Shown: one piece after another, positions 7,963 through 17,011 of the stretch
Position numbering within the stretch: the stretch's first letter is position 1
Layout of the letters: each line of letters opens with the position of its first letter
Source: Oscillospiraceae bacterium
Lineage (GTDB): Bacteria > Bacillota > Clostridia > Oscillospirales > Ruminococcaceae
Assembly: GCA_017829005.1 (NCBI GenBank)
Contig: JAGAJF010000016.1
Span: 1-44,636, forward strand
Direction of reading: 5' to 3'
Length of the DNA stretch: 44,636 nucleotides
Notes under the pieces: generated by a model
What the model was told of the DNA's origin: nothing
Database searches by the model: none
Seen by the model: only the letters and a program-made list of their open reading frames with translations
Position numbers and translations under genes: made by a program

Positions 7963-9744
7963 TTATGCGTCGAATATCCTGCCCGAGAAGGGCGCAAGGG
8001 TAACGGTGAAGCTGTCTGTCTCACTGTCGGGGGTAATGATAACATCAGGCAGGACGGGGGTGCTGCCGCTGTAGATGGTGCTGTCAGAATTTATAAGCTC
8101 CTTCAGCCTCTTGAAGTCATTTGCAGGTATGACCGCCCGCTGCTCCTTGTCCGAAAGATTGAGAAGGATAACAGTGGTCTCGTTTTCGGCGCACCGCTTG
8201 TATGCAAATACAGAGGTCTCGCTTTCGTCCGCAAGGATCCATTTGAAGCAGTCGGGGTTGTATTCGCCGCTGTACAGGGAAGGTCTGCTGTCATAAAGCC
8301 TTGAAAGATCGGTGATATACCGCCTGAAAGAGTCGTGAAGGGGGTATTTGAGAAGCTCCCAGTCCTGCTCTCTGGTCTCGTCCCATTCACGAAACTGTGC
8401 AAATTCTCCGCCCATAAAATTGAGCTTCTTGCCCGGGTGGGAATACATATACATATAAAACGCCCTTGCCTGGGGGAATTTAACCTCGTAATCCCCCCAC
8501 ATCTTCTGAATGGCGGTGGCTTTGCCGTGAACGTTCTCATCGTGGGATATGGGCAGAAGGTACAGCTCGTTATAGTAATACATCATAGAAAATGTTATCT
8601 TTCCGTGATGATATTTTCTCTCCTCGGGAGGCGTGCGGAAATAATCAAAGGTGTCGTTCATCCAGCCAAGATCCCACTTGTAGTCAAAGCCCAGACCGCC
8701 GTACTGCACGGGTGCGGTTATCTTCGGGAATGATGTGGAGTCCTCGGCAATGAGCATAGCCGTGGGGTGGAGCCTGTGAAGCCCCTCGTTCATCTTTTTG
8801 AGAAATTCAACCGTACAGCCGTTCACTCCCCTTGCGGGATCACCCTGCCAGTAAATGGCACGGCTGATGGCGTCCATTCGTAATCCGTCAAAGTGATATA
8901 CGGACAGCCAGTAATTTGCGGCAGACTGCAAAAAGCAGCAGACCTCACGCCTTGAATGGATAAAATTGTAAGTTCCCCATTCGCTGTTTCCCACCGAGCC
9001 GTTGGGGTATTCGTAAAGGCAGCTGCCGTCATATTTTGCAAGAGCGTAATCGTCAATGGCAAAATGAACGGGAACAAAGTCCATAATAACGCCGATGCCG
9101 CTGTTGTGGCACTTGTCGATAAGCTCCATAAGCTGTGCGGGAGTGCCGTATCTTGAGGTGGGAGCAAAAAAACCCGTGTTCTGATAGCCCCATGAGCAGT
9201 CTGCGGGGTGCTCGCTCAGGGGCATAAACTCAATATGAGTGTAGCCATGCTCCTTTGCATATGAAATAAGCCTGTCCGCTATCTCCGAATATGTAAACCA
9301 ACCATTTTCATTATCGGGATTTTTCATCCACGAGCCAAGATGCACCTCGTAAATGTTCATGGGCGTATCATAGTTCTTTGAACGCTTCTGCATCCATTTT
9401 ATATCAGTGAATTTATAATCTAAAAGGTCTGTGATTATTGACGAGAATGCAGGACGAAGCTCCATTGCAAAGCCGTAGGGGTCACAATGTTCCTTTCTGC
9501 CGCTTGAGGAGTAGATGACGTATTTATACATCATACCCTTTCGTGCGTCGGGGGAGTGATAGGAATATACCTGCCCGTTTTTCTGCATCAGTTCTTCCTT
9601 CCAGCCGTTCCATTCGCCGATTATGGCAACTCTCACAGCCGAGGGGGCAAAGGTGCGGAACACCGTTCCCGTATCATCGGGGTGTGCGCCGAAAAAGTCA
9701 TATGCGTCAAAAACGTTTCCCATAAAAAATTCGTGCATATCCAT
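7963..9744 (-). CDS. glgB: 1,4-alpha-glucan branching enzyme (GH13)
   Basis: 593 residues; transfers alpha-1,4 glucan segments to O-6 positions in glycogen. Seen: N-terminal CBM48-like sandwich (about 10-110, FRTFAPSAVRVAIIGEWNGW), GH13 barrel with HLGSW (135-139), DFVPVHF (222-228), nucleophile in FDGLRMDAIS (Asp291), acid in LIAEDS (Glu334), third carboxylate in ISHDENVHGK (Asp402), then NFMGGEF and the C-terminal beta domain. Length is near the 600-640 usual for bacterial GlgB, without the extra N1 domain. SD AAGGAG is 9-10 nt before ATG. It is preceded by marR with an 18-bp gap and shares its promoter. No other glycogen genes (glgC, glgA, glgP) are in the window, so this looks like a separately regulated branching enzyme. 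Confidence 0.93.
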   Translation of the reverse strand: MDMHEFFMGNVFDAYDFFGAHPDDTGTVFRTFAPSAVRVAIIGEWNGWKEELMQKNGQVYSYHSPDARKGMMYKYVIYSSSGRKEHCDPYGFAMELRPAFSSIITDLLDYKFTDIKWMQKRSKNYDTPMNIYEVHLGSWMKNPDNENGWFTYSEIADRLISYAKEHGYTHIEFMPLSEHPADCSWGYQNTGFFAPTSRYGTPAQLMELIDKCHNSGIGVIMDFVPVHFAIDDYALAKYDGSCLYEYPNGSVGNSEWGTYNFIHSRREVCCFLQSAANYWLSVYHFDGLRMDAISRAIYWQGDPARGVNGCTVEFLKKMNEGLHRLHPTAMLIAEDSTSFPKITAPVQYGGLGFDYKWDLGWMNDTFDYFRTPPEERKYHHGKITFSMMYYYNELYLLPISHDENVHGKATAIQKMWGDYEVKFPQARAFYMYMYSHPGKKLNFMGGEFAQFREWDETREQDWELLKYPLHDSFRRYITDLSRLYDSRPSLYSGEYNPDCFKWILADESETSVFAYKRCAENETTVILLNLSDKEQRAVIPANDFKRLKELINSDSTIYSGSTPVLPDVIITPDSETDSFTVTLAPFSGRIFDA

Positions 9745-9761
9745 AACGGAATATCTCCTTT

Positions 9762-10223
9762 TTATTCATCGGGACGAATGTCGCCGTCATTTTCAAATAT
9801 TCTTTCGGACACATTTACAAAAAGCTCCAGCGAGTCGATAAGCTTTATTGTATTGTCCCTGCCCATTGCGGTCACAAGCATATCAAGCTTTGTCTCAAGC
9901 GCCTCGGAGCGGCTCAGTATATATCTGCTGCCGCTTTCGGTAATGCTCACAAGCACACGCCGCCTGTCAAGCACGTCCGTTTTTCGCGTAATGAAGCCCT
10001 TTTTCTCAAGGGAGCGAAGTATCCCCGCAATTCGTCCCCCCGTCATTTCCAGAGCCGAGGACAGCTGTCCCGGGAGAAGCGCTCTGTCCTCACGGCTTAT
10101 AAATGACAGCACCTTCATCTCGCCCCTGAGAAATTCCTCAAATCCAATGGGAGATTTGCTGAAATACAGTTCTTTGAGCTGGTCAAACAGTTTAACAGCC
10201 AGATCGCCGTTTATATCGTCCAA
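9762..10223 (-). CDS. MarR family transcriptional regulator, TTG start
   Basis: 153 residues. The start is TTG at 10223: the frame closes at a stop 19-21 bp upstream, no in-frame ATG fits, and CGGGAG lies 8 nt before the TTG. The winged helix-turn-helix is clear at about 30-110 (LRGEMKVLSFI, LPGQLSSALEMTGGRIAGILRSLEKKGFITRKTDVLDRRRVLVSITESGS): recognition helix TGGRIAGILRSLEKKG and the wing with DRRRV. A dimerisation helix ends the protein (LIDSLELFVNVSERIFEN). It is the first gene of a two-gene unit with glgB, and a large inverted repeat sits between its promoter and its start, so autoregulation is likely. The effector is not evident. Confidence 0.88.
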   Translation of the reverse strand: MDDINGDLAVKLFDQLKELYFSKSPIGFEEFLRGEMKVLSFISREDRALLPGQLSSALEMTGGRIAGILRSLEKKGFITRKTDVLDRRRVLVSITESGSRYILSRSEALETKLDMLVTAMGRDNTIKLIDSLELFVNVSERIFENDGDIRPDE

Positions 10224-10241
10224 ATCATCATCTCCCGAAAG

Positions 10242-10270
10242 TTAACAGAGTAAATATTTAATACTGTTAA
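10242..10270. promoter_or_regulatory. Candidate MarR operator (inverted repeat)
   Basis: TTAACAG (10242-10248) and CTGTTAA (10264-10270) are perfect inverted repeats flanking the smaller palindrome TAAATATTTA (10251-10260). It lies just after the predicted start of transcription (about 10277) of marR-glgB and before the TTG start codon, a position where a bound dimer would block transcription. Confidence 0.65.
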
Positions 10271-10283
10271 ATATTCTAAGCAA

Positions 10284-10312
10284 ATTATACCATATCATTT
10301 TCCATATGTCAA
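10284..10312 (-). promoter_or_regulatory. Consensus sigma-A promoter of marR-glgB
   Basis: On the minus strand TTGACA (10312-10307), 17-nt spacer, TATAAT (10289-10284): a full consensus match, which usually needs a repressor. This agrees with the downstream operator. Confidence 0.85.
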
Positions 10313-10391
10313 TAAATTTTGTTGATTTTTCTGCAAATAAAAAAATTTTTGATATGTTAAAAATACGGAAAAGAAATGATATAAAATTTTC

Positions 10392-10420
10392 TTGCATTTT
10401 TTTGCGGAATATAGTATAAT
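10392..10420 (+). promoter_or_regulatory. Sigma-A promoter of the decarboxylase gamma-beta unit
   Basis: TTGCAT (10392-10397), 17-nt spacer and TATAAT (10415-10420), about 55 nt before the first gene. It is divergent from the marR-glgB promoter with about 80 bp between the two -35 boxes. Confidence 0.75.
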
Positions 10421-10480
10421 AATGTTAAGTTTTGAATTTCGGAAGGTTTTGCCTTTCAAGGAAAGGATTGAAGCAAATTT

Positions 10481-10867
10481 ATGGAAATGCAGATGGATTG
10501 GAGCTATGTAGGCGCTGTTGTTATTTCGGGTCTTGTCATAGTATTCGTAGCCCTCACTCTTCTCATTGCCGCCGTGTGGATAATGGGAAAGATCTTCACC
10601 GCTTTAAAATCGGGCAAATCGGGTAAGGGCGGCAAGATTGCAGAAGCCGCTGCACCCGCACCTCAGCTTAAAAAGGAAGCTGCTCCCGTTTCACAGGACT
10701 GCGAGGACGACAGCGAGATAATCGCAGTCATCGCCGCAGCCGTTGCCGCAATGAGCGAGGAAATGGGTCAGCCTCTCAGAATACGCAGCATCAAGCGTGC
10801 AGGCGGAGCGAGCGTCGGCAACTCCTGGGCAAGAGCCGCCCGCAGCGAAAACACCCGCGCATTTTAA
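10481..10867 (+). CDS. oadG: OadG-type gamma subunit of Na+-translocating decarboxylase
   Basis: 128 residues with one membrane helix (about 9-37, VGAVVISGLVIVFVALTLLIAAVWIMG), an Ala/Pro/Lys-rich linker (KIAEAAAPAPQLKKEAAP) and a C-terminal acidic/helical tail (DDSEIIAVIAAAVAAMSEEMG) followed by RIRSIKRAGGASVGNSWARAAR. The DxSEIIAVIAAAVA... followed by a conserved W..A.R is the hallmark of OadG/MmdD-type small subunits, which assemble the pump and bind Zn2+. The first of three close ATGs is chosen; GGAAAGGA is 10-18 nt upstream. It precedes oadB by 18 bp. The substrate (oxaloacetate, methylmalonyl-CoA or glutaconyl-CoA) cannot be told from this subunit. Confidence 0.8.
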   Translation: MEMQMDWSYVGAVVISGLVIVFVALTLLIAAVWIMGKIFTALKSGKSGKGGKIAEAAAPAPQLKKEAAPVSQDCEDDSEIIAVIAAAVAAMSEEMGQPLRIRSIKRAGGASVGNSWARAARSENTRAF

Positions 10868-10885
10868 AAGGAAAGGAAAGCTCCT

Positions 10886-12082
10886 ATGTTTCAGATTTTT
10901 TTAGACACGATAAGTGATCTGATCGCAAGCTCTGGTCTTGCCGCTCTCCAGTGGCAGAACGTGGTGATGATACTTATCTCCTTCGTATTTATGTATCTTG
11001 CGATAAAGCACAAGTTCGAGCCGCTGCTCCTGCTCCCTATCGCATTCGGTATGCTCCTCACAAACCTGCCCTGCACGGGAATGTATCACCCCGAGCTTTG
11101 GGTGCTTGACGAAGCGGGTCACGTTGATTTCGGCAATGTCATTACAAACGGCGGACTGCTTGATTACCTGTATATCGGCGTTAAGCTGCAGATATATCCC
11201 GCACTTATCTTCCTCGGAATCGGCTGTATGACGGATTTTGCTCCCCTTATCGCAAATCCCAAGAGCTTCCTTTTAGGAGCTGCCGCACAGGCAGGTATCT
11301 TCCTCACATTTATCGGTGCTGCCGCTCTGGGCTTCAGCGCTGTTGAGGCAGGCTCCATTGCTATCATCGGCGGCGCAGACGGTCCTACTGCAATTTACGT
11401 ATCAAGCCAGCTATTAAATGACAAGTGCAATGTAAGCACAGGAACAATTGCCCTTGCGGCATATACCTATATGGCACTTGTTCCCCTTATCCAGCCCCCC
11501 ATTATGCGTCTCCTCACCACCGAAAAGGAGCGCAAGATAAAGATGGCACAGCTCAGAACCGTTTCCAAGACAGAGAAGATCATCTTCCCTATCGCAGTTA
11601 CAGTTATCATTGCTCTTCTCGTTCCCTCTGCAGCTCCTCTGGTTGGTATGCTTATGCTCGGCAACCTCTTTAAGGAGAGCGGAGTTGTTGACCGTCTCTG
11701 CAAGACCGCTCAGAACGAGCTTATGAACATAATCACCATTTTCCTCGGCATTTCTGTTGGTGCCACTACAGTTGCTCAGAATGTAATTTCCTTGGATTTC
11801 CTCAAGGTCATCGTTCTCGGCGTTATCGCATTCAGTGTGGGAACAGCTTCGGGTATCCTCTTCGGCAAGCTTATGTGCCTCGTAACAGGCGGAAAGGTAA
11901 ATCCCCTTATCGGTTCCGCAGGCGTTTCCGCCGTTCCTATGGCTGCAAGACAGTCTCAGAAGGTTGGCGCAGAGGCAGACCCCACAAACTTCCTGCTTAT
12001 GCACGCTATGGGTCCCAACGTTGCGGGAGTTATCGGTTCCGCAGTTGCCGCAGGCGTTCTGCTGAGCATTATCCCTCACTAA
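10886..12082 (+). CDS. oadB: Beta subunit of Na+-translocating decarboxylase (OadB/GcdB/MmdB)
   Basis: 398 residues, about nine to ten membrane segments. This is the Na+ channel that couples decarboxylation of a carboxybiotin to Na+ export. Seen: PIAFGMLLTNLP, the ion-pathway motif SIAIIGGADGPTAIY with the key Asp at 165, and the C-terminal GSAGVSAVPMAARQSQKVGAEADPTNFLLMHAMGPNVAGVIGSA block. SD GGAAAGG about 9 nt before ATG. No alpha (carboxyltransferase) or biotin-carrier gene is adjacent, so the complex must be completed from elsewhere. The transcript ends at strong hairpins at 12099-12133 and 12142-12190. Confidence 0.92.
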   Translation: MFQIFLDTISDLIASSGLAALQWQNVVMILISFVFMYLAIKHKFEPLLLLPIAFGMLLTNLPCTGMYHPELWVLDEAGHVDFGNVITNGGLLDYLYIGVKLQIYPALIFLGIGCMTDFAPLIANPKSFLLGAAAQAGIFLTFIGAAALGFSAVEAGSIAIIGGADGPTAIYVSSQLLNDKCNVSTGTIALAAYTYMALVPLIQPPIMRLLTTEKERKIKMAQLRTVSKTEKIIFPIAVTVIIALLVPSAAPLVGMLMLGNLFKESGVVDRLCKTAQNELMNIITIFLGISVGATTVAQNVISLDFLKVIVLGVIAFSVGTASGILFGKLMCLVTGGKVNPLIGSAGVSAVPMAARQSQKVGAEADPTNFLLMHAMGPNVAGVIGSAVAAGVLLSIIPH

Positions 12083-12098
12083 AAGCTATAATGAATGT

Positions 12099-12133
12099 TC
12101 TGCTCTCCGCACTGTCTGGAGAGCAGATTTTTT
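12099..12133 (+). terminator. Intrinsic terminator after oadB
   Basis: 10-bp stem TCTGCTCTCC (12099-12108) / GGAGAGCAGA (12118-12127) with a 9-nt loop and a six-T run. Confidence 0.9.
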
Positions 12134-12141
12134 ATAACAGA

Positions 12142-12190
12142 AAAATAACTGCTTTCGGAGCATTGAAGCCGAAAGCAGTTATTTTATTTC
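12142..12190. terminator. Bidirectional terminator between oadB and the convergent small gene
   Basis: A 17-bp perfect stem (12142-12158 with 12169-12185) carries A-runs on the left and T-runs on the right, so it has a U-tract in either direction. It backs up the oadB terminator and overlaps the stop codon of the minus-strand small gene. Confidence 0.85.
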
Positions 12191-12378
12191 TGTTGTTCGC
12201 CGCATTTTGTATCGCCCTGTGTGCCGCAAAGGTCTCTCTGAGCCGCTATTACCGCAAGAGTGTCACCCAGCTGAACGAATGCGGCGGCTGCCACCGCAAG
12301 CTGTGCATTATCGGGGATATCGGCGGCAATTGCGGCAGCGGCGGCGGTTATGGACACTATAAGCTCGGTGGAAGTCAT
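12184..12378 (-). CDS. Small DUF6774-like protein
   Basis: 64 residues from ATG at 12378 (MTSTELIVSITAAAAAIAAD). GGAGG lies 9 nt before this ATG and only 3 nt before the ATG two codons earlier, so the later start is used. The pattern of a helix with ELIVSITAAAAAIA, then a second helix with LAVAAAAFVQLGDTLAVIAAQRDLC, is what I recall of the short clostridial DUF6774 family (the VQLGDTLA.IAAQR block). Function unknown. It sits alone between the ilvC terminator and the bidirectional terminator. A TATAAT lies at 12398-12403 but is too close to the SD to be its -10 with confidence; read-through from ilvC is the alternative. Confidence 0.6.
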   Translation of the reverse strand: MTSTELIVSITAAAAAIAADIPDNAQLAVAAAAFVQLGDTLAVIAAQRDLCGTQGDTKCGEQQK

Positions 12379-12425
12379 ATGCATTTACCTCCGGATTATT
12401 ATATGTCAGACCTCATACAGACGTG

Positions 12426-12458
12426 AAAAAAGACTGCTGCACCGAAGCACAGCAGTCT
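12426..12458 (-). terminator. Intrinsic terminator of the ilvBNC operon
   Basis: On the minus strand, 9-bp stem AGACTGCTG / CAGCAGTCT (12458-12450 with 12439-12431) with a 10-nt loop and a T5 tail. It starts 21 bp after the ilvC stop. Confidence 0.9.
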
Positions 12459-12479
12459 CTGAAGATCTTATGTATAAAA

Positions 12480-13508
<1,029 letters not shown>

Positions 13509-13542
13509 CTATAGAATATTATGGATAAATTAAGTATATTTC

Positions 13543-13560
13543 AAGGCATCATAATGCCTT
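13543..13560 (-). promoter_or_regulatory. Small hairpin in the ilvN-ilvC gap
   Basis: AAGGCAT (13543-13549) and ATGCCTT (13554-13560) form a 7-bp stem with a 4-nt loop and no U-run. It is most likely an mRNA processing or stability element within the operon. Confidence 0.4.
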
Positions 13561-13571
13561 AAAAGCTTATT

Positions 13572-14060
13572 TTATTTTATGGTAACGCTGCCCTTCTGGA
13601 TAGCGATAACGCCTGTGCGGACAATTTCCTTTATACCGTAGCCCTCAAGAAGATCGTGCATTCTCTTCAGATGAACGGTGGAGTCGGATATCTCAATGGT
13701 GAGGGTATTGGCGGTCATATCAATGATCTTTGCGCCCATTATCTCGCAGATGGTGAGTATCTCGCTTCTCTGAGAGGGAGTTGCATTCACCTTGATAAGC
13801 TGCAGCTCTCTTGCAAGAAGCTCATCGGGAGCAAGGGTGCGTACCTTCATTGTGTCCACAAGCTTGTTGAGCTGCTTTTCAATCTGCTGAGCGGTATGCT
13901 CGTCGCCGTCGGCAACTATGGTAATTCTGGAAATTGCAGGGTCATCGGTCTCACCCACTGCAAGGCTGTCGATGTTGAAGCCTCTGCGTGAGAACAGTCC
14001 CGAAACACGGGAGAGAACGCCTGCGTGATTTTCAACGAGAACGGAAATTGTGTGTTTCAT
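13572..14060 (-). CDS. ilvN: Acetolactate synthase small (regulatory) subunit
   Basis: 162 residues from ATG at 14060 (MKHTISVLVENHAGVLSRVSGLFSRRGFNIDSLAVGETDDPAIS...). The open frame extends 30 codons upstream into ilvB, but that part has no homology and the ACT domain starts right at this Met. N-terminal ACT domain about 3-75 binds the feedback inhibitor (valine class), followed by the ELxLIKVNATPSQRSEIL linker and the C-terminal dimer domain with TGVIAIQKG. It activates IlvB and confers feedback control. SD AAAGGA is about 11 nt upstream. The gap to the ilvB stop is 25 bp. Confidence 0.95.
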   Translation of the reverse strand: MKHTISVLVENHAGVLSRVSGLFSRRGFNIDSLAVGETDDPAISRITIVADGDEHTAQQIEKQLNKLVDTMKVRTLAPDELLARELQLIKVNATPSQRSEILTICEIMGAKIIDMTANTLTIEISDSTVHLKRMHDLLEGYGIKEIVRTGVIAIQKGSVTIK

Positions 14061-14085
14061 ATATGTATCTATCCTTTCAGAAATA

Positions 14086-15702
14086 TCAAAGTGTGGACTC
14101 CAGGCTGTAAACGTCGCATTCAAGAAGATAGGACTTGTCCGAGGAAGCAAGCTTTTCTATCTTTTCCTCTGCCTCAGCCATTGTGGAAACTCTCTCGGAC
14201 TCAATGCCGTAAGCACGGGCAAGAGCAACGAAATCGGGGCTTCCGTCAAGGCTTACCGCGATCTGTCTGTCGCCGTAGCCCTTTGTCTGCAGCTCTCTTA
14301 CCATACCAAGGTAATTATTGCGCATAACGATTATTTTGACCGCAATTTTTTCCTGCATAATTGTAGCAAGCTCCATCATCTGCATCTGGAAGGAGCCGTC
14401 GCCGCATACTGCAATGACTTCTCTTTCGGGAGCAGCCATTTTTGCGCCCACTGCACAGGGAACGGAGTAACCCATTGTTCCCATTCCGCCCGAGGTCATA
14501 AATCTGCCGCCCTCTTTAATGCCGTAGTTGTTGCAGCACCATATCTGGTTCTGTCCAACATCGGCAACGCATACAGTGTCCGAAGGCATTCTGTCGGAAA
14601 GCTTTCTCAGGAACACCTTGGGGTTGATAAAGCCCTCTGTTTCCTCATTTTCGGGGATATCGTTCTTTATTTCGGCAAGCTCGGAGAGCCATTCATCGTG
14701 GCTTACCTCGCCTATCTTTTCGGCAAGCTCGGAAAGAATGGTCTTGCAGTCGCCTACAAGGGGGATATCAACGGGAATGTTCTTGCCTATTTCCGCAGGG
14801 TCGATATCAATGTGTATGATCTGCTTGTTCTCCGCAAGGAATGTGGGGGATTTTACAGCTCTGTCGCCCACTCTTGCGCCTATGAGTATCATTGTGTCGC
14901 ACTCGTTCACCGCACGGTTTGCGGACTTCACGCCGTGCATACCCAGCATTCCCAGATACAGAGGGTGGTCGGTGGGGAAAAGGCTCAGTCCCATCATAGT
15001 GGAAACCGCAGGCACCTTTGCCTTCTCCGCAAATTCGATAAGCTCCTTTTCGGCGCCTGCAAGGAAAATTCCTCCGCCTGCACAGATAAGGGGTCTTTTT
15101 GCATTTTCAACAGCCTCGCAGATCTTCTTTATCTGCATGGGATTGCCCTTTACGGTGGGCTTATATGTACGCATTGAAACGGTCTCGGGGTACTCAAAAT
15201 CAATGAGGGTGTTCTGGATATCAACGGGAACATCAATAAGAACGGGACCCTTTCTGCCCGTGCCTGCGAGATAGAAGGCTTCCTTGAATATACGGGGAAG
15301 CATTGCAGCGTCCTTAACAAGATAGCTGTGCTTAACGAAGGGCTGAGCAGCGCCTGTGATGTCCACTTCCTGGAAAACATCGCAGCCTATCTGGTCAGTG
15401 GAGACCTGTCCCGTAATGCAGATAAGGGGGATGCTGTCGGCATAGGCGGTAGCTATTGCTGTAAGGAGATTTGTAGCGCCCGGACCCGATGTGGCTATGC
15501 ACACAGCAGGCTTGTTTGTTATCCTTGCATATCCGCTTGCCTCATGACCTGCGTTTGCCTCGTGCCTTACAAGCACGTGATGTATATCTGAACGGTAGAG
15601 TTCGTCATAAAAAGGACAAATCGCCGCACCGGGATAGCCGAAGACGACCTTGACGCCCTCCGATCTAAGACATCTAACCATTGCTTCAGCAGCACGTATC
15701 AT
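14086..15702 (-). CDS. ilvB: Acetolactate synthase large (catalytic) subunit
   Basis: 538 residues; thiamine-diphosphate enzyme condensing two pyruvates, or pyruvate and 2-oxobutyrate. Seen: VFGYPGAAICPFYDELY, catalytic Glu in VRHEANAGHEASGYAR (Glu48), TSGPGATNLLTAI, central FAD/Rossmann domain with GGGIFLAGAEKEL and IDIDPAEIGKNIP, and the ThDP-Mg site from GDGSFQMQ (434-441) to MRNN. It is somewhat short of the 550-570 typical length. The ATG at 15702 has AAAGG 12 nt upstream and AGAGGA directly abutting; a second in-frame ATG seven codons on lacks a better site. The promoter at 15756-15784 gives a leader of under 50 nt, so there is no T-box or peptide attenuator; control is likely by ACT-domain feedback or a distant regulator. 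Confidence 0.95.
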   Translation of the reverse strand: MIRAAEAMVRCLRSEGVKVVFGYPGAAICPFYDELYRSDIHHVLVRHEANAGHEASGYARITNKPAVCIATSGPGATNLLTAIATAYADSIPLICITGQVSTDQIGCDVFQEVDITGAAQPFVKHSYLVKDAAMLPRIFKEAFYLAGTGRKGPVLIDVPVDIQNTLIDFEYPETVSMRTYKPTVKGNPMQIKKICEAVENAKRPLICAGGGIFLAGAEKELIEFAEKAKVPAVSTMMGLSLFPTDHPLYLGMLGMHGVKSANRAVNECDTMILIGARVGDRAVKSPTFLAENKQIIHIDIDPAEIGKNIPVDIPLVGDCKTILSELAEKIGEVSHDEWLSELAEIKNDIPENEETEGFINPKVFLRKLSDRMPSDTVCVADVGQNQIWCCNNYGIKEGGRFMTSGGMGTMGYSVPCAVGAKMAAPEREVIAVCGDGSFQMQMMELATIMQEKIAVKIIVMRNNYLGMVRELQTKGYGDRQIAVSLDGSPDFVALARAYGIESERVSTMAEAEEKIEKLASSDKSYLLECDVYSLESTL

Positions 15703-15755
15703 TCCTCTTCACGACCTTTCGGTAAATTTACGAATTTAATTCCGCATATAAATAT

Positions 15756-15784
15756 ATTATATTACAATCCTTTTTTTTCGTCAA
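15756..15784 (-). promoter_or_regulatory. Sigma-A promoter of ilvBNC
   Basis: Minus strand TTGACG (15784-15779), 17-nt spacer, TATAAT (15761-15756). The remaining part of the 219-bp divergent gap toward the BtuF-like gene carries a TATAAT at 15856-15861 with only a poor -35. Confidence 0.8.
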
Positions 15785-15921
15785 GCATTATTGGAAATAA
15801 AATTCACCAAATAAATGATTTAACTTTTTGTTCACATAATTTTGGGGATATATGATATAATGATATATGATTATGATTTGATTTTAACGTATTATCAATA
15901 CATAAAGCAGTGAGATGAACA

Positions 15922-16926
15922 ATGATAAAAAAACTTCTACTTATTCTTTCGGCGGCGGCAGTATTCCTCTGCGGCTGCACTCAGATAACCGAAACCGAGG
16001 AGGACGAGGCAGTAATGGCGGACGCCTCTGTTTCCGAAGCCGCTCCCTATCCCGTTACAGTGGGAGAGCTTACCTTTAACAGCTCACCCGAGACCGTAGG
16101 CTCCCTGTCCCCTGCTGTGACAGAAATGCTCTTTGAGCTGGGATACGGCGACAGGCTCGTTTGCCGAAGCGATTACTGCGATTATCCCGAAGAAGCGGCG
16201 GCTGTGCCTGCTGTAGGGTCTGCCGTAAATCCCGACATTGATGGAATAATAAAGCTCTCCCCCGCCCTGCTCATTACCCAAAGTCCCATAGCAAACAAGG
16301 ATATCACCCGTCTTTCGCAGGCAGGGATATCCGTTCTCAGCATTCCTGCGCCCCGTTCCGCAGAGGAGCTTACAGAAAATTACCGCTCCCTTTCCCTGAT
16401 ATTTTCGGGCAGCCTTGAGGGCGAAGAAAAAGCCGACAAGGCAACGGAGGACCTGAGAGCGGCTCTCAGCGAAGCGAAAGGCTCCTGCGAAAGCCTTGTG
16501 TTTATTATGAACATCACCGACGACGGTTTTTCCGCCGCAACAGGCGACTCCTTTGCGGGAGATTTTGCCGCTCATTTCGGCAGGAACATTGCCGCGGGGA
16601 ACACATCTCTTACCCTTACCTCAGAAGAGCTGCTTGCCGCCGACCCACAGGTGATACTTCTTGCACACCCCCTTGAGTCCTCGGATATTGACCCCGAGCT
16701 GTCCTCACAGCTTTCGGCATTTTCCGAGGGACACGTTTTTGTAATAGACGCATCTCTCACCGAGCGTCCCACCGCCCGTCTTGCGGGGATAACGAGAAAA
16801 ATCTCCGAAGCTGTGCGCGAAGATACGGGCGGAGCGGATTTTGCGGAGATCCCCCAAACAACTGCGGAAACAGAATTCGAGACTGCGGAGGTCTCCGAAA
16901 ACATTCCGGAAGATGTTAATGAATGA
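15922..16926 (+). CDS. BtuF/FhuD-like substrate-binding lipoprotein (cobalamin or iron-chelate ABC importer)
   Basis: 334 residues. Lipoprotein signal with lipobox FLCGC (Cys19), then an acidic linker and a class III periplasmic-binding fold (Peripla_BP_2): SSPETVGSLSPAVTEMLFELGYGDRLVCRSDYCDYPEEA, GSAVNPDIDGIIKLSPALLIT, ISVLSIPAPRSAEEL, LAADPQVILLAH. The LSPAVTEMLFELG...VGR-SDYCDYP pattern is that of BtuF-type cobalamin binders and related haem/siderophore binders; the ligand is not decided by sequence. A Glu/Thr-rich tail follows the domain. No permease or ATPase lies nearby, so it is an orphan component. SD is weak (GTGAG). It is closed by a strong terminator at 16965-17011. Confidence 0.85.
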   Translation: MIKKLLLILSAAAVFLCGCTQITETEEDEAVMADASVSEAAPYPVTVGELTFNSSPETVGSLSPAVTEMLFELGYGDRLVCRSDYCDYPEEAAAVPAVGSAVNPDIDGIIKLSPALLITQSPIANKDITRLSQAGISVLSIPAPRSAEELTENYRSLSLIFSGSLEGEEKADKATEDLRAALSEAKGSCESLVFIMNITDDGFSAATGDSFAGDFAAHFGRNIAAGNTSLTLTSEELLAADPQVILLAHPLESSDIDPELSSQLSAFSEGHVFVIDASLTERPTARLAGITRKISEAVREDTGGADFAEIPQTTAETEFETAEVSENIPEDVNE

Positions 16927-16964
16927 TTAAATCCTCATATCAGCATATTGTACATATCCACTTC

Positions 16965-17011
16965 ATCTTTCCTATGAAAAATTATCTGATTTTTCATAGG
17001 AAAGATTTTTT
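16965..17011 (+). terminator. Intrinsic terminator after the BtuF-like gene
   Basis: An 18-bp perfect stem (16965-16982 with 16989-17006), 6-nt loop and six-T tail. Confidence 0.9.

Noticed and set aside
13516..13544. TTGAAA-N17-TAATAT as an internal ilvC promoter
   Set aside because: The implied start of transcription falls inside the SD, leaving no usable leader.
14061..14150. 30-codon N-terminal extension of IlvN
   Set aside because: It overlaps ilvB, lacks homology, and the ACT domain begins exactly at the later Met.
15703..15755. Possible T-box or attenuator before ilvB
   Set aside because: The promoter leaves under 50 nt of leader; no specifier loop, antiterminator or leader peptide fits.
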